Below, in pieces: positions 16,878-26,277 of a stretch of 64,000 nucleotides of DNA (position 1 is its first letter; each line of letters starts with the position of its first letter). The stretch spans positions 310,001-374,000 of the forward strand of contig NZ_JAINRC010000004.1 of assembly GCF_020400655.1 (NCBI RefSeq). Direction: 5' to 3'. Position numbers and translations under genes: made by a program. A model generated the notes under the pieces. That model searched no databases. It was not told the DNA's origin and was given only the letters and a program-made list of their open reading frames with translations. This DNA is from Streptomyces spinosus (GTDB lineage Bacteria; Actinomycetota; Actinomycetes; Streptomycetales; Streptomycetaceae).

Positions 16878-17045
16878 ATGGCCAAGAACAAGAACCGCAA
16901 GCAGTCCGGCCCGCAGAACCGCGCTTCGCAGTCCGAGCACGCGCAGCGTCCGCAGGCGGAGGAGCACGAGCCGCCCATGGCGCACGCCCCGGGCAGCCCT
17001 TCGGAGGCCGCGCGCAAGAAGCAGAAGAGCTTCGGCCACAACTAA
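16878..17045 (+). CDS. 55-residue Lys/Gln-rich hydrophilic protein
   Basis: ATG 16878 follows a strong ACAGGAGG seven bases upstream. The product MAKNKNRKQSGPQNRASQSE... ends KKQKSFGHN. It is highly hydrophilic, basic at both ends and acidic in the middle (QAEEHEPP), with no hydrophobic helix, so it is probably disordered. The spacer upstream is AT-rich by local standards (TTGTCA, GGTAATTATCCG near 16781-16803) and should contain the promoter. A clear terminator follows. I recognise no family. Confidence 0.7.
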   Translation: MAKNKNRKQSGPQNRASQSEHAQRPQAEEHEPPMAHAPGSPSEAARKKQKSFGHN

Positions 17046-17073
17046 AGGGCAGTTGAAGCCCGGGCACATGTGA

Positions 17074-17100
17074 GGGGCGCACCCGTCGAGGGTGCGCCCC
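17074..17100. terminator. Bidirectional terminator hairpin between the 55-aa gene and dnaE
   Basis: An 11-bp perfect stem (17074-17084 with 17090-17100, GGGGCGCACCC) closes a 5-base loop. It lies between two convergent genes, so it can serve both. There is no long T-run, which is usual for Streptomyces. Confidence 0.75.
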
Positions 17101-17126
17101 TTCGCGTGGGCGTCTTCCGCCGGGCG

Positions 17127-20100
17127 TCAGCCGGCCAGGCAGGACGGGCCGAGCAGCACCTTCAGGTCGCCGAACAGCGCCGGGTCGGGCTTGACCCGGT
17201 GCCGGTCCAGGCGGAGCACGGTGGTCTTGCGCGGTCCCTGGAGCTTGATCCGGACCTCGCTGTCGCCCTTGTGGTGGCTGAGGATCTCGCCGAGGCGGCT
17301 GACCATCGGCGGGGTCACCTTCACGGCCGGGATGGTGAGCACCACGGGGGCGTTGGTGCCCGCGTTGGACAGGTCCGGGACCATCAGCTCCATGGCGACG
17401 AGCCGGGGCACGTCCTCGCGCTTGTCGAGGCGGCCCTTGACGAACACCACGGCGTCCTCGACGAGTTGGGTGGACACCAGCTGGTAGGTGGCCGGGAAGA
17501 ACATGCACTCGATGGAGCCCGCCAGGTCCTCGACGGTGGCGATGGCCCAGGCGTTGCCCTGCTTGGTCATCTTGCGTTGCAGGCCGGAGATGATGCCGCC
17601 GATGGTCACCACCGAGCCGTCCGCGTAGTCGCCGCCGGTGAGCTGGGCGATGCCCGCGTCCGCCTTGTCGGAGAGCACGTGCTCCAGGCCGAAGAGGGGG
17701 TGGTCGGAGACGTACAGACCGAGCATCTCCCGTTCCTGGGCGAGCAGATAGGTCTTGTCCCACTCGTCGTCGGTGAACTCGACGTCGAGGCCGAAGCCGG
17801 GCTGGTCGCTGGTCTCCTCGCCCATGCCGCCGAAGAGGTCGAACTGGCCCTCGGCCTCCTTGCGCTTGACCGCGACCACGTTGTCGATCATCGGCTCGTA
17901 CTGGGCCGTGAGGCCCTTGCGGGTGTGGCCCATCGAGTCGAAGGCGCCGGCCTTGATCAGCGACTCGGTGGTGCGCTTGTTGCAGACCACCGCGTCGACC
18001 TTGTCGAGGTAGTCGGGGAAGGAGGCGTACTTCCCCTTCGCCTTGCGGCACTTGATGATCGACTCGACGACGTTGGTGCCGACGTTGCGGACGGCGGACA
18101 GGCCGAAGAGGATCACGTCGTCGCCCTGGGCGGCGAAGTTGGCCTCGGACTCGTTGACGTTCGGCGGGAGCACCCGGATGCCCATGCGGCGGCACTCGTT
18201 GAGGTAGACCGCCGACTTGTCCTTGTCGTCCTTGACCGAGGTGAGCAGGGCGGCCATGTACTCGGCGGGGTGGTTCGCCTTCAGGTACGCCGTCCAGTAC
18301 GACACCAGGCCGTACGCGGCGGAGTGCGCCTTGTTGAACGCGTAGCCGGCGAAGGGGACCAGCACGTCCCACAGTGCCTGGATGGCCTCGTCGCTGTAGC
18401 CGTTCTTGCGGGCGCCGGCCTGGAAGATGACGAAGTTCTTCTCCAGTTCCTCCGGCTTCTTCTTGCCCATCACACGGCGGAGGATGTCGGCCTCGCCGAG
18501 CGAGTAGCCCGCGATGATCTGGGCGGCCTTCTGCACCTGCTCCTGGTAGACGATCAGGCCGTAGGTGACGTCCAGGACCTCCTTGAGCGGGGCCTCCAGC
18601 TCGGGGTGGATCGGCGTGATCTCCTGCTGCCCGTTCTTGCGCAGCGCGTAGTTCGTGTGGGAGTTCATGCCCATCGGGCCCGGCCGGTACAGGGCCGACA
18701 CGGCGGAGATGTCCTCGAAGTTGTCCGGCTTCATCAGCCGCAGCAGGGACCGCATGGGGCCGCCGTCGAACTGGAAGACGCCCAGGGTGTCGCCGCGCTG
18801 GAGCAGCTCGAAGGTGGTCGGGTCGTCGAGCGGGAGGCTCAGGAGATCGATGTCGATCCCCTTGTTGGCCTTCACCATCTTGACGGCGTCGTCCATGATC
18901 GTGAGGTTGCGCAGGCCCAGGAAGTCCATCTTCAGCAGGCCGAGCGACTCACAGCTCGGGTAGTCCCACTGGGTGATGGTCACGCCGTCGGTGTGCCTCA
19001 CCCAGACCGGGACGTGCTCGGTGATGGTCTCGCTGGACATGATCACGCCGGCGGCGTGCACGCCCATCTGCCGGACCAGGCCCTCCACACCGCGCGCGGT
19101 GTCGATGACCTTCTTCACGTCCGGCTCGTTCTCGTACATGCCCCGGACCTCGCCCGCCTCCGAGTACCGGGGATGGCTGGGGTCGGTGATGCCGGACAGC
19201 GGGATGCCCTTGCCGAGGACGTCGGCGGGCATGGCCTTGGTGATGCGGTCGCCCATCGCGTACGGGTAGCCCAGCACGCGCGCGGAGTCCTTGATCGCGT
19301 TCTTGGCCTTGATGGTGCCGTAGGTGCCGATCATGGCGACCTTGTCGGCGCCGTACTTCTCCGTCACGTACCGGATCACCTCGACGCGCCGGCGCTCGTC
19401 GAAGTCGATGTCGACATCGGGCATCGAGATGCGCTCGGGGTTGAGGAACCGCTCGAAGATCAGGCCGTGCGGGATCGGGTCGAGGTCGGTGATGCCGAGC
19501 GCGTAGGCGACGATCGAGCCGGCCGCGGAGCCCCGGCCGGGGCCGACCGCGATGCCCTGGCGCTTGGCCCACATGATGAAGTCGGCGACCACGAGGAAGT
19601 AGCCCGGGAACCCCATCTGGATGATGACGTCCATCTCGTACTCGGCCTGCTTCTGGCGGTCCTCGGGAATCCCGCCCGGGAAGCGGCGCTCCATGCCGCG
19701 GCGGACCTCCTCCTGGAACCAGGTGACCTCGGTGTAGCCCTCGGGGATGTCGAACTTGGGCATCAGGTCGCGCTTCTCGAACATGCCGGTGGTGTCCACC
19801 ATCTCGGCGATCAGGAGCGTGTTGGCGCAGCCCTCCTGCCAGGCGTCCGAGGAGTCGATGGCGTACATCTCGTCCGTGGACTTCAGGTAGTAGCCCGTGC
19901 CGTCGAACTTGAAGCGGTCGGGGTCGGAGAGGTTCTTGCCGGTCTGGATGCACAGCAGGGCGTCGTGGGCGCCGGCCTCGTGCGCGTACGTGTAGTGCGA
20001 ATCGTTGGTGACCAGGGGCGGGATGCCGAGCTTCTTGCCGATCTCCAGCAGGCCGTCGCGGACCCGGCGCTCGATCTCGATCCCGTGGTCCATCAGCTCC

Positions 20101-20666
20101 AGGAAGTACCTGTCCTTGCCGAAGATGTCCTGGTAGTCCGCGGCGGCCTTGAGGGCCTCGTCGAAGTGGCCGAGGCGCAGCCGGGTCTGCACCTCGCCGG
20201 AGGGGCAGCCGGTGGAGGCGACGATGCCCTCGGACCACTGGGCGATGGTCTCCTTGTCCATCCGCGGCCACTTCTGCAGCCAGCCCTCGGCGTAGGCGTC
20301 GGAGGAGAGGCGGAAGAGGTTGTGCAGGCCGGTCCTGTTCACGGCCCACATCGTCTTGTGGGTGTAACCACCCGAACCGGAGATGTCGTCCCTCTTCTGG
20401 TGCGGCTGGCCCCAGAGGATCTTGCGCTTGTTCCGCCGGGACTCAGGGGCGACGTACGCCTCGATCCCGATGATCGGGGTGATTCCGGCCTTCTTCGCGG
20501 AGTGGAAGAAGTCGTACGCCCCGTGGAGGTTGCCGTGATCGGACATGGCGATGTGCGTCATGCCCATCTCGTTGCACGCGTTGAACATGTCCTTCAGCCG
20601 CGCGGCACCGTCCAGCAGGGAGTACTGGGTGTGGACGTGCAGGTGCGTGAAGGGCGGCTTTGACAC
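17127..20666 (-). CDS. dnaE: DNA polymerase III alpha subunit (replicative)
   Basis: The 1179-residue replicative polymerase begins with a PHP domain (HLHVHTQYSLLDGA, SDHGNLHG). The C-family palm is marked by the catalytic aspartates in PDVDIDFDERRR (about residue 415) and the later GPMRSLLRLM region. Helix-hairpin-helix and OB-fold regions follow, the latter near ADGSVVTIGGIISGLQRKMT. The length and intact catalytic residues fit DnaE1, not the shorter error-prone DnaE2. GTG 20666 follows CCGGAGGACTCACC. The upstream promoter resembles the RecA-NDp damage-inducible type. Confidence 0.96.
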   Translation of the reverse strand: MSKPPFTHLHVHTQYSLLDGAARLKDMFNACNEMGMTHIAMSDHGNLHGAYDFFHSAKKAGITPIIGIEAYVAPESRRNKRKILWGQPHQKRDDISGSGGYTHKTMWAVNRTGLHNLFRLSSDAYAEGWLQKWPRMDKETIAQWSEGIVASTGCPSGEVQTRLRLGHFDEALKAAADYQDIFGKDRYFLELMDHGIEIERRVRDGLLEIGKKLGIPPLVTNDSHYTYAHEAGAHDALLCIQTGKNLSDPDRFKFDGTGYYLKSTDEMYAIDSSDAWQEGCANTLLIAEMVDTTGMFEKRDLMPKFDIPEGYTEVTWFQEEVRRGMERRFPGGIPEDRQKQAEYEMDVIIQMGFPGYFLVVADFIMWAKRQGIAVGPGRGSAAGSIVAYALGITDLDPIPHGLIFERFLNPERISMPDVDIDFDERRRVEVIRYVTEKYGADKVAMIGTYGTIKAKNAIKDSARVLGYPYAMGDRITKAMPADVLGKGIPLSGITDPSHPRYSEAGEVRGMYENEPDVKKVIDTARGVEGLVRQMGVHAAGVIMSSETITEHVPVWVRHTDGVTITQWDYPSCESLGLLKMDFLGLRNLTIMDDAVKMVKANKGIDIDLLSLPLDDPTTFELLQRGDTLGVFQFDGGPMRSLLRLMKPDNFEDISAVSALYRPGPMGMNSHTNYALRKNGQQEITPIHPELEAPLKEVLDVTYGLIVYQEQVQKAAQIIAGYSLGEADILRRVMGKKKPEELEKNFVIFQAGARKNGYSDEAIQALWDVLVPFAGYAFNKAHSAAYGLVSYWTAYLKANHPAEYMAALLTSVKDDKDKSAVYLNECRRMGIRVLPPNVNESEANFAAQGDDVILFGLSAVRNVGTNVVESIIKCRKAKGKYASFPDYLDKVDAVVCNKRTTESLIKAGAFDSMGHTRKGLTAQYEPMIDNVVAVKRKEAEGQFDLFGGMGEETSDQPGFGLDVEFTDDEWDKTYLLAQEREMLGLYVSDHPLFGLEHVLSDKADAGIAQLTGGDYADGSVVTIGGIISGLQRKMTKQGNAWAIATVEDLAGSIECMFFPATYQLVSTQLVEDAVVFVKGRLDKREDVPRLVAMELMVPDLSNAGTNAPVVLTIPAVKVTPPMVSRLGEILSHHKGDSEVRIKLQGPRKTTVLRLDRHRVKPDPALFGDLKVLLGPSCLAG

Positions 20667-20729
20667 GGTGAGTCCTCCGGGGGAAACACTCGGCGACGGG
20701 CGGGCGGACGGTTCTGGGGTCAGCGTCGA

Positions 20730-20752
20730 AGTCTATGCCGCGCCGCTGACAC
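20730..20752 (-). promoter_or_regulatory. RecA-NDp-like promoter of dnaE
   Basis: On the minus strand GTGTCAGCG (20752-20744), eight bases and TAGACT (20735-20730) match the RecA-NDp pattern TTGTCAGTG-N8-TAnnnT, with two mismatches in the first element and a consensus -10. This promoter type is read with the PafBC activator after DNA damage in Actinobacteria. The predicted start is about 55 bases upstream of dnaE. Confidence 0.55.
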
Positions 20753-20877
20753 CGAGATGAAGACTCGGCGCGAAGCGACTCGATCAAGCGTGGCGGGCGG
20801 GCACCTACGCGTACCTTCGTGCGTTGGGTACGGCAGAGACGCTGTCGTACAGGTAACGCACCAGGAGGCACCCCGCG

Positions 20878-22203
20878 ATGTCGGTCCCCCAGCTCGACGA
20901 GGAGCAGCGCGGCGAGGAGATCCTCGCCGTCTTCGACACCGCCTTCGGCCGGCTCCTGGCCGCCGACCCGGCCGCGTTCCGGGTGAAGTTCCGCAAGATG
21001 GCGGCCTCGGCCTTCGCGTTCTACCGGGGCACGGCGGCCCTCTTCTACCACGACCTCGACGCCGAGAAGCGCGGCGGACCGTACCTGGACGAGCGCACCT
21101 CGCGCGTGTGGATCCACGGCGATCTGCACGCCGAGAACTTCGGCACGTACATGGACTCCAACGGCCGCCTGGTCTTCAACGTCAACGACTTCGACGAGGC
21201 CTACGTCGGCCCGTTCACCTGGGACCTGAAGCGCTTCTCGGCATCGGTCGCGCTCCTCGGGTACGCGAAGGCGCTCAGCGACGCGCAGATCACCGAGCTG
21301 GTGACGGTCTACGCCGCCGCCTACCGCGAGCGCGTCCACGCCCTGGCCACCGGCGCCAAGCGGGACGAGGTGCCGCCGTTCACGCTGGACACCGCGCAGG
21401 GTCCGCTGCTGGACGCGCTGCGTGACGCCCGCTCGCTGACCCGGTTCGGCCTGCTGGACTCGATGACCGAGATCCGCGACTTCGAGCGCCGCTTCGCGCC
21501 GGGCGGCGGCTCCGTCGAGCTGGACGCGGCCACCCGCTACAAGGTCCTGGCGGCCTTCGACGGCTATCTGGAGACGCTGCCGGACTCCTCCCTAACCCGC
21601 CCGGACTCCTACCGGGTGAAGGACGTCGTGGGCCGCCGGGGCATCGGCATCGGCTCGGCCGGCCTGCCGTCGTACAACATCCTCCTGGAGGGCCACAGCG
21701 ACGCCCTGGAGAACGATGTCGTGATCTACATCAAGCAGGCCCAGACCCCGGCCGTCTCCCGGCACATCACGGATCCGGCCATCGCGGAGTACTTCCGGCA
21801 CGAGGGTCACCGCACGGTGATCTCCCAGCGCGCCCTGCAGGCGCACGCCGACCCGTGGCTCGGCTGGACCGAGCTGGACGGCGCCGGCCAGCTGGTCGCC
21901 GAGGTCTCACCGTACGCCGTGGACCTGGACTGGGACGACATCGACGACCCGGAGGAGATCGCGGCCGTCGTCGCCGACCTCGGCCGGGCCACCGCGACCA
22001 TGCACGCGGCGGCGGACGACACCTCCGGCGAGTCCCTGGTGCCGTTCTCCACCGAGCGGGCCATCGACGCGGCGCTCGCGGCCGACGAGGAGGGTTTCGC
22101 CCCACTGCTGGTGGACTTCGCCCACAGCTACGGCGCACGCGCGCGCGCCGATCACCAGATCTTCGTCGACCTGTTCCGCAACGGCCGGATTCCGGGGCTG
22201 TGA
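20878..22203 (+). CDS. DUF2252 family protein (kinase-like fold)
   Basis: The 441-residue protein carries IHGDLHAENFGTY near residue 80 and VNDFDEAYVGPFTWDLKR just after. The H-G-D-x-H-x-x-N and D-F-D pattern is shared with aminoglycoside phosphotransferases and fits the DUF2252 family. Later conserved parts are RRGIGIGSAGLPSYNILLEG and YIKQAQTPAVS. The natural substrate is unknown; a small-molecule kinase is plausible. ATG 20878 has CCAGGAGG upstream. It is transcribed away from dnaE across a 211-base spacer that holds both promoters. Confidence 0.85.
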   Translation: MSVPQLDEEQRGEEILAVFDTAFGRLLAADPAAFRVKFRKMAASAFAFYRGTAALFYHDLDAEKRGGPYLDERTSRVWIHGDLHAENFGTYMDSNGRLVFNVNDFDEAYVGPFTWDLKRFSASVALLGYAKALSDAQITELVTVYAAAYRERVHALATGAKRDEVPPFTLDTAQGPLLDALRDARSLTRFGLLDSMTEIRDFERRFAPGGGSVELDAATRYKVLAAFDGYLETLPDSSLTRPDSYRVKDVVGRRGIGIGSAGLPSYNILLEGHSDALENDVVIYIKQAQTPAVSRHITDPAIAEYFRHEGHRTVISQRALQAHADPWLGWTELDGAGQLVAEVSPYAVDLDWDDIDDPEEIAAVVADLGRATATMHAAADDTSGESLVPFSTERAIDAALAADEEGFAPLLVDFAHSYGARARADHQIFVDLFRNGRIPGL

Positions 22204-22270
22204 CCTTCGCGATTCACAGGCACTCTTTAGGAGTCCCTTACCCGCGTACGTGACAGACTCTCCTTTCGCT

Positions 22271-22951
22271 ATGGACATATCCGGGACCCAGCTCAGAGCC
22301 GTGCGCGCGGTGCTGTTCACGGCCTTCGTCGTGACGCTCAGCACCGCGTCGCACGTGCTGCTGTCCCGTGCTCCGCTGCCGTTGGCGACCGTGGGCGCGG
22401 TCGCCGCCGGGGTGTTCGTCACCGCGTACGCGCTGGCGGGCCGCGAGCGCGGCTTCGGCGGGATCGCGGCCCTGCTGGTGCCGCTGGAGCTGGCCGCCGA
22501 CACGGTGTTCACCACCGGCCAGGACACCTGCTACGGGCGGGCGGGCGGCCCGGTCGCCGGTCCGCTGCGGGCGGTCGGCCTGGACGTGCTGTGCCAGGGC
22601 CGGGTGGGCACCCCGCTGACCGGGATGACCGGCGCTCCCGGCCATGCCGGGGCGGTGCTCGCCCACGCCAGCCCGGCCGCCGCCTGGCTGCTGCTCGCCG
22701 CGCACATCGGCGTGGGACTGCTCGCCGCCGCCTGGCTGCGCCGGGGCGAGCGTGCGCTGACCCGGCTGCTGCGGGCGGTCGCCGCGACCACGTTCCGGCC
22801 GCTGCTGCTGGCGGTGGCCGCGGTCGCCGCACGGCCGCGGCCGGCCCGCCGGCTGCCCCGTCCGGCCCCGCGCCGCGCCGCCGGCCGCGACCGGCTCCTC
22901 ACCCACTCCCTGGGACGGCGTGGACCGCCGTGCTCACCGGCATTCGCCTGA
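22271..22951 (+). CDS. Integral membrane protein, unknown
   Basis: This 226-residue protein has about five hydrophobic helices: AVLFTAFVVTLSTASHVLL, LATVGAVAAGVFVTAYALA, IAALLVPLELAADTVF, AAAWLLLAAHIGVGLLAAAWL and LLLAVAAVAA. An extracytoplasmic loop carries two cysteines (DTCYGRAGG, DVLCQGRVG), and the tail is very Arg/Pro-rich. I take ATG 22271; an in-frame GTG at 22250 is also possible, as neither has a clear Shine-Dalgarno. It lies directly before a membrane-anchored thioredoxin-fold gene, so a redox-linked partner role is possible. The family is not recognised. Confidence 0.65.
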   Translation: MDISGTQLRAVRAVLFTAFVVTLSTASHVLLSRAPLPLATVGAVAAGVFVTAYALAGRERGFGGIAALLVPLELAADTVFTTGQDTCYGRAGGPVAGPLRAVGLDVLCQGRVGTPLTGMTGAPGHAGAVLAHASPAAAWLLLAAHIGVGLLAAAWLRRGERALTRLLRAVAATTFRPLLLAVAAVAARPRPARRLPRPAPRRAAGRDRLLTHSLGRRGPPCSPAFA

Positions 22952-23017
22952 GCACGACCAGTCCCCCACACGTATTCCGCGTACGTCGTGTGCGCGTCCC
23001 ACATGGAGATCACCAAT

Positions 23018-23830
23018 ATGAGCAAGCGGAACAGCCAGGCTGCGAAGACGGCGGCCCGGGAGCGGCTGCGCCAGGAGCGCGAGCGGCAGGCCAAGCGGGA
23101 CAAGGCCAAGCGGCAGCTCGTCGTGGCCGCCTCGGTCGTGGCCGTCCTGGCCGCGGCCGGCGGCATCGGCTACGCCGTCGTGCAGAACAACAAGCCCGCC
23201 TACTGGGAGGCCGCGAAGGACGACAAGCTCGTCAAGCCGGCCAACACCACGGGCACCGACGGCACGACGGTCGTCATCGGCAAGAGCAGCGCCAAGAAGA
23301 CGCTGGTGATGTACGAGGACCCGCGCTGCCCGGTCTGCGCCGATTTCGAGCAGACGGTCGGCCCGACCGTCAAGAAGGACCTCGACGCCGGCAAGTTCAA
23401 GATCCAGTACGTCGGCGCCACCTTCCTCGACAAGAACCTGACCGGCGAGGGCTCCAAGAACGCCCTCAGCGCCCTGGGCGCCGCGCTCGACGTCAGCCCC
23501 GAGGCGTTCCTGGAGTACAAGACCGCGATGTACTCCAAGAAGTGGCACCCCGAGGAGACCACCGACAAGTTCAAGGACGACAGCTACCTGATCCAGATCG
23601 CCGACACCGTCCCCGCGCTGAAGGGCAACACGGCGTTCCAGAAGGCCGTGAAGGACGGCACCTACGACCGGTGGGCGCTGGAGGAGTCCAAGATCTTCGA
23701 CAAGGACGGCATATCGGGCACCCCGACCCTGAAGATGGACGGCAAGACGCTGACGGGCTCCGACGGCAAGAACGCGCCCATGTCGGTCGCCGAGTTCAAC
23801 ACCGCGCTGGAGGCTGCCCTCAAGGGCTGA
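23018..23830 (+). CDS. Membrane-anchored DsbA-like thioredoxin-fold protein
   Basis: The 270-residue protein has a charged cytoplasmic start (RERLRQERERQAKRDKAKRQ), one transmembrane helix (about residues 34-55) and an exported thioredoxin/DsbA domain. The active site is DPRCPVCADFE (C104, C107), and the cis-Pro region is SGTPTLKMDG. Such proteins form or reshuffle disulfides in secreted proteins on the outer side of the membrane. ATG 23018 follows GGAG by 9 bases. A strong hairpin ends the transcript. Confidence 0.9.
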   Translation: MSKRNSQAAKTAARERLRQERERQAKRDKAKRQLVVAASVVAVLAAAGGIGYAVVQNNKPAYWEAAKDDKLVKPANTTGTDGTTVVIGKSSAKKTLVMYEDPRCPVCADFEQTVGPTVKKDLDAGKFKIQYVGATFLDKNLTGEGSKNALSALGAALDVSPEAFLEYKTAMYSKKWHPEETTDKFKDDSYLIQIADTVPALKGNTAFQKAVKDGTYDRWALEESKIFDKDGISGTPTLKMDGKTLTGSDGKNAPMSVAEFNTALEAALKG

Positions 23831-23846
23831 GCCGAGCATCCGTGGA

Positions 23847-23880
23847 AGAGCGGGCGAACTTTCGGGAGTTCGCCCGCTCT
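23847..23880 (+). terminator. Terminator after the DsbA-like gene
   Basis: A perfect 14-bp stem (23847-23860 with 23867-23880, AGAGCGGGCGAACT) closes a 6-base loop. It starts 16 bases after the stop codon and precedes the phoD promoter. Confidence 0.8.
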
Positions 23881-23896
23881 CGCGCGTACCGATCAG

Positions 23897-23902
23897 TAAC
23901 CT
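23897..23902 (+). promoter_or_regulatory. -10 hexamer TAACCT for phoD, leaderless
   Basis: TAACCT is followed by 8 bases and GTG 23911, with no Shine-Dalgarno. One GTTCGCC heptamer (from 23868) weakly resembles a PHO-box half unit (GTTCACC), but it also forms the terminator stem, so PhoP control is not shown by this sequence. Confidence 0.45.
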
Positions 23903-23910
23903 GATCGTCC

Positions 23911-25581
23911 GTGACCAGTCGATACAGATCATCCGAGACCTCCCAGGGCCACGCCCCGCTCCCGCCCCGCCGCCGTACGGTCGTCAAGGCCGCGGCGGCG
24001 ACCGCCGTCCTGGCCGGCCCGCTGGCCGCGGCGGCCCCGGCCCGCGCCGCCACGGACGCCCCCGCCTTCCTGCACGGTGTCGCCTCCGGCGACCCGCTGC
24101 CCGACGGCGTGCTGCTGTGGACCCGGGTGACCCCGGTCCCCGAGGCGATACCGGGTTCGGGGACCGGCCCGGACACCGAGGTCAGCTGGGTCGTCGCCAG
24201 GGACAAGGCGTTCACCAGCATCGTCGCCAAGGGCTCCACCACCGCGACGGCCGCCTCCGACCACACCGTCAAGGCCGACATCCGCGGCCTGGAGGCGGCC
24301 ACCGACTACTGGTTCCGCTTCTCGGCCGGCGGCACCGACTCACCGGTGGCGCGCACCCGCACCGCGCCGGCGGCGGACGCGGACGTCTCCTCCCTGCGCT
24401 TCGGCGTGGTCTCCTGCGCCAACTGGGAGGCCGGCTACTTCTCCGCCTACCGCCACCTCGCGGCCCGGAACGACCTGGACGCCTGGCTGCACCTCGGCGA
24501 CTACATCTACGAGTACAAGTCCGGCGAGTACGGGACCCGGGGCCAGGTCGTCCGCCCGCACGCGCCCGCCCACGAGATCCTCACCCTCGCCGACTACCGG
24601 ATCCGGCACGCCAGGTACAAGACCGACCCCGACCTCCAGGCCCTGCACCTGAAGGCGCCGGTCATCGCGATCTGGGACGACCACGAGTTCGCCGACAACG
24701 CCTGGTCGGGCGGCGCCGTCAACCACACCGAGGGCGCCGAGGGAACGTGGGCGGCCCGTCAGGCCGCGGCGAAGCAGGCCTACTTCGAGTGGATGCCGGT
24801 CCGCCCGGCCGTCGCCGGCACCACCTACCGCCGGCTGCGCTTCGGCAAGCTCGCCGACCTCTCCCTGCTGGACCTGCGTTCCTTCCGCTCCCAGCAGGCG
24901 TCCACGGCCAGCGGCTCGGTGGACGACCCCGACCGCACGCTCACCGGGCGCGCCCAGCTCGACTGGCTGAAGGCCGGTCTGAAGGCCTCCGACACCAGGT
25001 GGCGGCTGGTCGGCAACTCGGTGATGATCTCGCCGTTCTCCTTCGGCTCCCTCTCCGCCGACCTGTTCAAGCCGCTCGCCAAGCTGCTCGGGCTGCCGCA
25101 GGAGGGCATCGCCGCCAACACCGACCAGTGGGACGGCTACACCGACGACCGCCGCGAACTGCTGGCCCACCTGCGCTCCAACGCCATCGGCAACACCGTC
25201 TTCCTGACCGGTGACATCCACATGGCGTGGGCCAATGACGTCCCGGTGGACGCGGGCACCTACCCGCTGTCGGCGTCGGCGGCCACCGAGTTCGTGGTGA
25301 CCTCGGTGACCTCGGACAACCTGGACGACATCGTGAAGGTGCCCGAGGGCACGGTCTCCGCGGTCGCCGCCCCCGTCATCAAGGCCGCCAACCGGCACGT
25401 CCACTGGGTGGACACCGACCGGCACGGCTACGGCGTGCTCGACATCACGGCCGACCGCGCGCAGATGGACTACTACGTGCTGTCCGACCGCACCGACGCG
25501 AACGCCACGTCCAGCTGGGTGCGCTCCTACCGCACCCGCAGCGGCACGCAGAAGGTCGAGCGGACCTACGACCCGGTGTGA
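23911..25581 (+). CDS. phoD: Secreted alkaline phosphatase/phosphodiesterase, PhoD family
   Basis: The 556-residue precursor has a twin-arginine signal ([19 protein letters not shown], cleavage probably after APARA). PhoD enzymes use Fe and Ca to cleave phosphomono- and diesters outside the cell to gain phosphate. Metal-site motifs are intact: [39 protein letters not shown] and [12 protein letters not shown]. The N-terminal domain ([19 protein letters not shown]) is typical of the family. It stands alone between a terminator and a convergent hydrolase gene. Confidence 0.94.
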   Translation: MTSRYRSSETSQGHAPLPPRRRTVVKAAAATAVLAGPLAAAAPARAATDAPAFLHGVASGDPLPDGVLLWTRVTPVPEAIPGSGTGPDTEVSWVVARDKAFTSIVAKGSTTATAASDHTVKADIRGLEAATDYWFRFSAGGTDSPVARTRTAPAADADVSSLRFGVVSCANWEAGYFSAYRHLAARNDLDAWLHLGDYIYEYKSGEYGTRGQVVRPHAPAHEILTLADYRIRHARYKTDPDLQALHLKAPVIAIWDDHEFADNAWSGGAVNHTEGAEGTWAARQAAAKQAYFEWMPVRPAVAGTTYRRLRFGKLADLSLLDLRSFRSQQASTASGSVDDPDRTLTGRAQLDWLKAGLKASDTRWRLVGNSVMISPFSFGSLSADLFKPLAKLLGLPQEGIAANTDQWDGYTDDRRELLAHLRSNAIGNTVFLTGDIHMAWANDVPVDAGTYPLSASAATEFVVTSVTSDNLDDIVKVPEGTVSAVAAPVIKAANRHVHWVDTDRHGYGVLDITADRAQMDYYVLSDRTDANATSSWVRSYRTRSGTQKVERTYDPV

Positions 25582-25599
25582 CCGGCCCCGCGTGACCGC

Positions 25600-26172
25600 T
25601 CAGCCGAGCGATTCGAGGAAGCCGAGCGCCACCCGCCAGGTGGCCTCGGCGGCCTCCGCGTCGTAGTCCGGCAGCTCGGGGTCGGTGTACAGGTGCCCGG
25701 CCCCGGCGTACCGGTACACCTCCACGTCGGCGCCCGCCCGGCCCATCTGCAGATACCAGGCGCTCAGCCAGTCGTCCGTCTCGAACGGGTCCGGTTCCGC
25801 CACGTGCAGCTGCACCGGCAGGTCGTCCACCTGCGCGTTCGGCGCGATGTCCGACGTGCCGTGCAGGAGCAGCAGCCCGCGCGCCCTGGCGTCGCCGAGG
25901 GCCAAGGTCTGGGCGACGGAGGCACCGAGCGAGAACCCCGCGTACACCAGCCCCCGGTCCGAGTACGGCGCCGCCGCCAGCACCGCCCGCTTGAGCAGTT
26001 CCTCCTTGCCGATCCGCTCCTTGAACTCCATGCCCTCCTCGGCGGTGTCGAACGTACGTCCCTCGAAGAGGTCCGGCGTCCACACCTCGTGGCCCGCCGC
26101 GCGCAGCCGGTCCGCGGCATCGCGCACCGCGGGCCTGAGCCCGTAGGTCGAGTGAAAGAGCATGATGTTCAT
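25600..26172 (-). CDS. Dienelactone hydrolase family alpha/beta hydrolase
   Basis: The 190-residue single-domain hydrolase starts at ATG 26172 (MNIMLFHSTYGL). The catalytic triad is plausible: the nucleophile Ser in VYAGFSLGASVAQ (where classical DLH has Cys), an Asp in EPDPFETDDW, and His in AGHLYTDPE. The VWTPDLFEGRTFDT segment is typical of the family. The substrate is unknown; ester or lactone hydrolysis is expected. It converges on phoD with 18 bases between and is divergent from the MscS gene. Confidence 0.85.
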   Translation of the reverse strand: MNIMLFHSTYGLRPAVRDAADRLRAAGHEVWTPDLFEGRTFDTAEEGMEFKERIGKEELLKRAVLAAAPYSDRGLVYAGFSLGASVAQTLALGDARARGLLLLHGTSDIAPNAQVDDLPVQLHVAEPDPFETDDWLSAWYLQMGRAGADVEVYRYAGAGHLYTDPELPDYDAEAAEATWRVALGFLESLG

Positions 26173-26277
26173 GAGGCCATGGTGCCAGCCGGCCACGGCG
26201 GTGCCCGTGCCGCCTTACCCAGGAACGCGCCGAACTCACATGTTCATGCCCTCCGTGCGCCGGTTAGGAGCGGAGGC

